The notes under the pieces: generated by a model
The model's input: the letters and a program-made list of their open reading frames with translations, nothing else
Told to the model about the DNA's origin: nothing
Database searches by the model: none
Shown here: positions 61,158 through 64,000 of the stretch, one piece after another
Layout: every line of letters starts with the position of its first letter
Numbering within the stretch: position 1 is the stretch's first letter
Made by a program: the position numbers and the translations under genes
Source of the DNA: an uncultured Prevotella sp.
Lineage (GTDB): Bacteria; Bacteroidota; Bacteroidia; Bacteroidales; Bacteroidaceae
Direction: 5' to 3'
DNA: 64,000 nt
Assembly: GCF_946404925.1 (NCBI RefSeq)
Contig: NZ_CAMJFM010000001.1
Coordinates: 186,001 to 250,000 of the forward strand

Positions 61158-63518
61158 TTAAAACTCTATGGTGATTTTCCCGTTAATTTGGCGATTCGTC
61201 AGATAATTTGGGACGGCCCATTGGATGCTGGTTACATCGGTTACCCAATAATAGCTGTTTACGTTCGATATTCCGAATAGATTCAGGCAGTCGATGCCTA
61301 GCCAGAGACCTTTGATGCCTTTGGCGTTTTTCAGGGCGCAGTAGCTCATGCCGATGTCGGCTCGTTTGTATGCTGGGGCTCTGAATTGCTGCTGTTCCAG
61401 GCCTCGGTGTGGGGCTCCAAAAGGTAGTCCGTCGGCAAAGGCCAGGCGTAGAGTCATCTTCCATCGTTCGGTGCCTGGAAAGTAGTCGGTAAAGTGCAGG
61501 TTTACGGCCCAACGCTGATCTGTGGGCATGGGTATCCACTTGTCGTTGTGCTTCTGTCGGGTGCTCATCAGCGATAGTGTGAGCCACGAATCGGTGCCTG
61601 GCACAAACTCGCCGTACAACTTCAAATCAATGCCTGTGGCGTAGCCCTTACAGATGTTGCCGCCATAGTAGGTTATCTTCATGTTCTGAACGTTGTATGG
61701 AATCAGGTTTGACATGGCCTTGTAGTATGCCTCGGCCGAGAACTTGAATGGACGGTTCAGCATCTTAAATCGATAGTCGGCGGCGGCTATAAAGTGTATC
61801 GACTGCTGACTTTTTATGTGGTCGTTCAGTCTTGCTGTGGTCATGCCGTTAACCGTCATTGTGTCGCGCATTTCCTTGTAGAATGGTGCCTGATAATACA
61901 GTCCTGCCGCCAGACGGAATGTAACATCGTTGTTGAAGGCGGGAACGATGGCCAGCGATGCACGGGGCGATACGGTTGTCTCTTTGTTGAATGACCAGTT
62001 GGCCAAGCGAATGCCATAGTTCAGTGTATAGTAACTATTACCCTTCTGCCAGCGATAGGTGTCCTGCAGATATGCCTCTATTCTGTTGCTGGTGATGCTG
62101 TTTTTGGCGCTCAGCGTGTATATCAGATCCAGGCGGTCGGCAGAGTGGGGGATTGAGTATCCGCTCGAGTCGCGCATCTCGTATTCACGGCTCTGTTCCT
62201 TTATTTTCTCTGTCTTAAAACTGATACCGGTCTCTATGTCATGACGTCGGGTGCGATGGTGACCAATCAGCTTGAAACTCAGCACGTCGGCGGTCAGATA
62301 GTTGCGTGCATGCTCCATATAAGTGCCTACACCCAGACTCTCCTGAGCTTGAGCGTCGTTAAGCCAATACTGGCCTACGATATCGTACGTCTCACTCTCC
62401 TTTGTGTGGAATGCAGATGTCAAAAACTTTATGCTTGTTGAGTCTTTGATATTCCGGGTGATTCCTAATGCTCCGAATAGGGTGCTGAACCTATCCTTCT
62501 CCTCGCCGTCGAAGTATACCTTAAACTGCTTAACATCGGCAAGTGTGCCGAAGCTTGTCTCGCGACTTTCGGGCTTGAAGTTATAGTGATTGTCCGATAT
62601 GTTTCCAATAAAATCGATGGTCCATCTTTTACTTGGAGTATAGCTTATATATGTCTGATAATCAAGGAAATTTGGTTTGTATTCTCCAGTAGTTTCTAAC
62701 GAGCCTAACAGATGTTGGTTTGTCTTGTATCTGATGCCGTGACTCATTGAGAATCGGCTGTTGCCGTAGCCCACGAAACCGCTGGCGCCTAATAGCGATG
62801 CGGTGGCGTTGGCCTCAAAGCCTTTTATACGGCGATAGGTGATGTCTAATACCGACGACATTTTGTCGCCGTATTTCGCTTCGAATCCTCCTGTAGAAAA
62901 TCCGATTTTCTCTACCATGTTCGGGTTGATTACCGATAGGCCTTCTTGTTGTCCGCTGCTTATCAATAGCGGTCTGTAAACCTCGGTTTGATTGATGTAA
63001 ACAGAGTTCTCGTCGAACGATCCGCCACGCACATTGTATTGCGACGACAGCTCGTTGTGGGTTGATACGCCTGATTGTTGCTGTATCAGTTCCTCTACCG
63101 CATTGCCTGTTGTCGATGGTGTTTGTTTCAGGTCTTTGGTGTTTAGCTGTTCGGTCTGCGATGTCTGTCGGCGGCGCTGCGTTACAATTACCTCGCTGAG
63201 TGTGGTGGCGGGGTGCATCACTATCTGCACGGTCATCTTGCCTTTGGGGCGGCGGAATACGCGTTTCCTCACGCCGTAGCCCACCATCGTAAACCTTACT
63301 TCTACTGAATCGGCCGTTTTCAGGTTGAGGCTGAACTCGCCCTTCAGATTAGTCATGGTTATCTTTCCCTGGGCCGCACACGATACGGTTACCAATTCCA
63401 GTGCATGACCTTCTTCGTCGATCACTTTCCCCTTCAGGGCAAAGTCGTCGGCGAGTGCTTTCAAGGTGCTCATCGTGAGCATCAATATTGTGATGAATAG
63501 CTTCAAATTGAGTCTCAT
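61158..63518 (-). CDS. TonB-dependent receptor with carboxypeptidase-like N-terminal domain
   Basis: 786 residues. Signal peptide (1-23), a carboxypeptidase-regulatory-like beta domain (about 27-105; LKGKVIDEEGHALELVTVSC), a plug (about 110-235; VEELIQQQSGVSTHNELSSQYNVRGGSFDENSVYIN), and a barrel ending in KITIEF. SusC-like by its N-terminal domain, but with no SusD lipoprotein gene nearby, so it may serve a ligand other than glycans. It is unrelated in layout to the receptor of the NRPS operon. Convergent/divergent neighbours do not reveal its ligand. Confidence 0.9.
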   Translation of the reverse strand: MRLNLKLFITILMLTMSTLKALADDFALKGKVIDEEGHALELVTVSCAAQGKITMTNLKGEFSLNLKTADSVEVRFTMVGYGVRKRVFRRPKGKMTVQIVMHPATTLSEVIVTQRRRQTSQTEQLNTKDLKQTPSTTGNAVEELIQQQSGVSTHNELSSQYNVRGGSFDENSVYINQTEVYRPLLISSGQQEGLSVINPNMVEKIGFSTGGFEAKYGDKMSSVLDITYRRIKGFEANATASLLGASGFVGYGNSRFSMSHGIRYKTNQHLLGSLETTGEYKPNFLDYQTYISYTPSKRWTIDFIGNISDNHYNFKPESRETSFGTLADVKQFKVYFDGEEKDRFSTLFGALGITRNIKDSTSIKFLTSAFHTKESETYDIVGQYWLNDAQAQESLGVGTYMEHARNYLTADVLSFKLIGHHRTRRHDIETGISFKTEKIKEQSREYEMRDSSGYSIPHSADRLDLIYTLSAKNSITSNRIEAYLQDTYRWQKGNSYYTLNYGIRLANWSFNKETTVSPRASLAIVPAFNNDVTFRLAAGLYYQAPFYKEMRDTMTVNGMTTARLNDHIKSQQSIHFIAAADYRFKMLNRPFKFSAEAYYKAMSNLIPYNVQNMKITYYGGNICKGYATGIDLKLYGEFVPGTDSWLTLSLMSTRQKHNDKWIPMPTDQRWAVNLHFTDYFPGTERWKMTLRLAFADGLPFGAPHRGLEQQQFRAPAYKRADIGMSYCALKNAKGIKGLWLGIDCLNLFGISNVNSYYWVTDVTSIQWAVPNYLTNRQINGKITIEF

Positions 63519-63596
63519 TCTGACTTAATAACGTAAAAAACGTTCTTTTATTTGCTAATCTTTTGATTTTTTCTTGGAAGTATTAATAAATATTCC

Positions 63597-63604
63597 TATA
63601 TTTG
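63597..63604 (+). promoter_or_regulatory. -7 promoter element of the C10 peptidase gene
   Basis: TATATTTG followed by GCAC; 29 bases upstream of the ATG at 63634. Confidence 0.65.
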
Positions 63605-63633
63605 CACAATCAAACCATCAAAACGTTACGATT

Positions 63634-64000
63634 ATGAAGAAATCTGTACTCACTACGTTAGTATGTCTGTTCAGTGTTTTGCTGACGGTGGCTGCCCCTA
63701 TCGACGAGCAGTCGGCTAGAAAGCTGGCCAACGATTTCTTGCGAGGCAGGATGCCGGCCACACGTAGTTCTAATACCAGTATTACCCGTGTCATTACCGG
63801 TGTTGCCGATGGCGCTGACGCCGCTGTTTATGTGTTTAATGCCGATGGCGCATTTGTGATTGTAAGTGGCGATGATGGCACCATGCCGGTGTTGGGATAT
63901 AGCGACCGGGGCTGTTACGATGCCAATAATGCGCCCGATGGTCTTAAAGACCTTATCCGCTATTATCAGCAGGAGGTTAGGCGTTTCAGTACTTCTACTC
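63634..64000 (+). CDS. C10 family (streptopain/interpain-like) peptidase, N-terminal part only
   Basis: Open frame from the ATG at 63634 to the window end (122 codons). A signal peptide (MKKSVLTTLVCLFSVLLTVA, cleavage near VAAP) is followed by a pro-domain of the SpeB/streptopain type: ARKLANDFLRGR, VYVFNADGAFVIVSGDD, PVLGYSDRG and a helix LKDLIRYYQQEVRRF. The catalytic Cys/His lie beyond the edge. Secreted cysteine proteases of this family (interpain A in Prevotella) act on host proteins; here the assignment rests on the pro-domain only. Confidence 0.8.
   Translation, partial: MKKSVLTTLVCLFSVLLTVAAPIDEQSARKLANDFLRGRMPATRSSNTSITRVITGVADGADAAVYVFNADGAFVIVSGDDGTMPVLGYSDRGCYDANNAPDGLKDLIRYYQQEVRRFSTST

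Noticed and set aside
61158..63518. SusC of a polysaccharide utilisation locus
   Set aside because: No SusD-like lipoprotein or glycoside hydrolase gene is adjacent.

Overview
The window looks like chromosomal DNA from a Bacteroidales bacterium, most likely Prevotellaceae. The support is: at least eighteen promoters with the Bacteroidetes -7 signature TAnnTTTG (usually TACCTTTGC) just upstream of start codons; a complete six-gene Na+-translocating NADH:quinone reductase operon; pyruvate formate-lyase and pyruvate:ferredoxin oxidoreductase side by side; a methylmalonyl-CoA (succinate/propionate) cluster; SusC-like TonB receptors; and the start of a C10 (streptopain/interpain-like) protease. 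No rRNA, tRNA, CRISPR array or transposase was seen. The genus is inference.

Layout. 1-9.1 kb: NADH pyrophosphatase and a secreted 5'-nucleotidase (-), a short DnaJ-like protein (+) converging on kdsB (-), then a + strand run of a MORN-repeat protein, a YhcH-type protein, glycogen branching enzyme and a membrane protein. 9.1-15 kb: two tandem acyl-CoA ligase-like genes, a LolC/E-type permease and an aminotransferase, all minus. 15.1-17.5 kb: a membrane-anchored pseudokinase, a DUF4494 protein and a YggS-type PLP protein (+). 17.55-22.0 kb: a block bracketed by two inverted copies of a ~95-bp palindromic element. It holds a flavodoxin/ferredoxin protein, a Nudix hydrolase, a ~600-bp non-coding stretch with three 22-bp iteron-like repeats, a small exported protein, truA and a DMT-type transporter. 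22.0-26.4 kb: a 1471-residue TamB-like protein (-). 26.5-32.3 kb: nqrABCDEF (+). 32.3-34.6 kb: an AraC-type regulator divergent from an HXXEE membrane protein, then a solitary HicB antitoxin with a palindromic operator. 34.6-42.7 kb: pflA, pflB, PFOR and an AAA/DUF4143 ATPase (-).

42.9-57.3 kb is the most unusual part: six minus-strand genes with 4-bp overlaps or gaps of at most 22 bp, read from one consensus promoter. In transcription order they encode a response regulator with a PP2C/SpoIIE phosphatase output, a membrane-anchored coiled-coil/WD40-like protein, a periplasmic-propeller histidine kinase whose phospho-acceptor His is replaced by Asp, a soluble histidine kinase that has the His, a TonB-dependent receptor with an N-terminal TPR-like domain, and a dimodular non-ribosomal peptide synthetase (A-T-C-A-T-TE) whose thioesterase has a Cys nucleophile. 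A divergent ATP-grasp gene shares the control region. I read this as a self-contained sense, regulate, synthesise and retrieve locus for a dipeptide-derived metabolite. The product is unknown. The segment is visibly richer in A+T than its flanks.

58.4-64 kb: the methylmalonyl-CoA group (biotin carrier, a 49-residue protein, carboxyltransferase, epimerase; no membrane beta subunit in the window), a second TonB receptor, and the 5' end of a C10 peptidase gene cut by the window edge.
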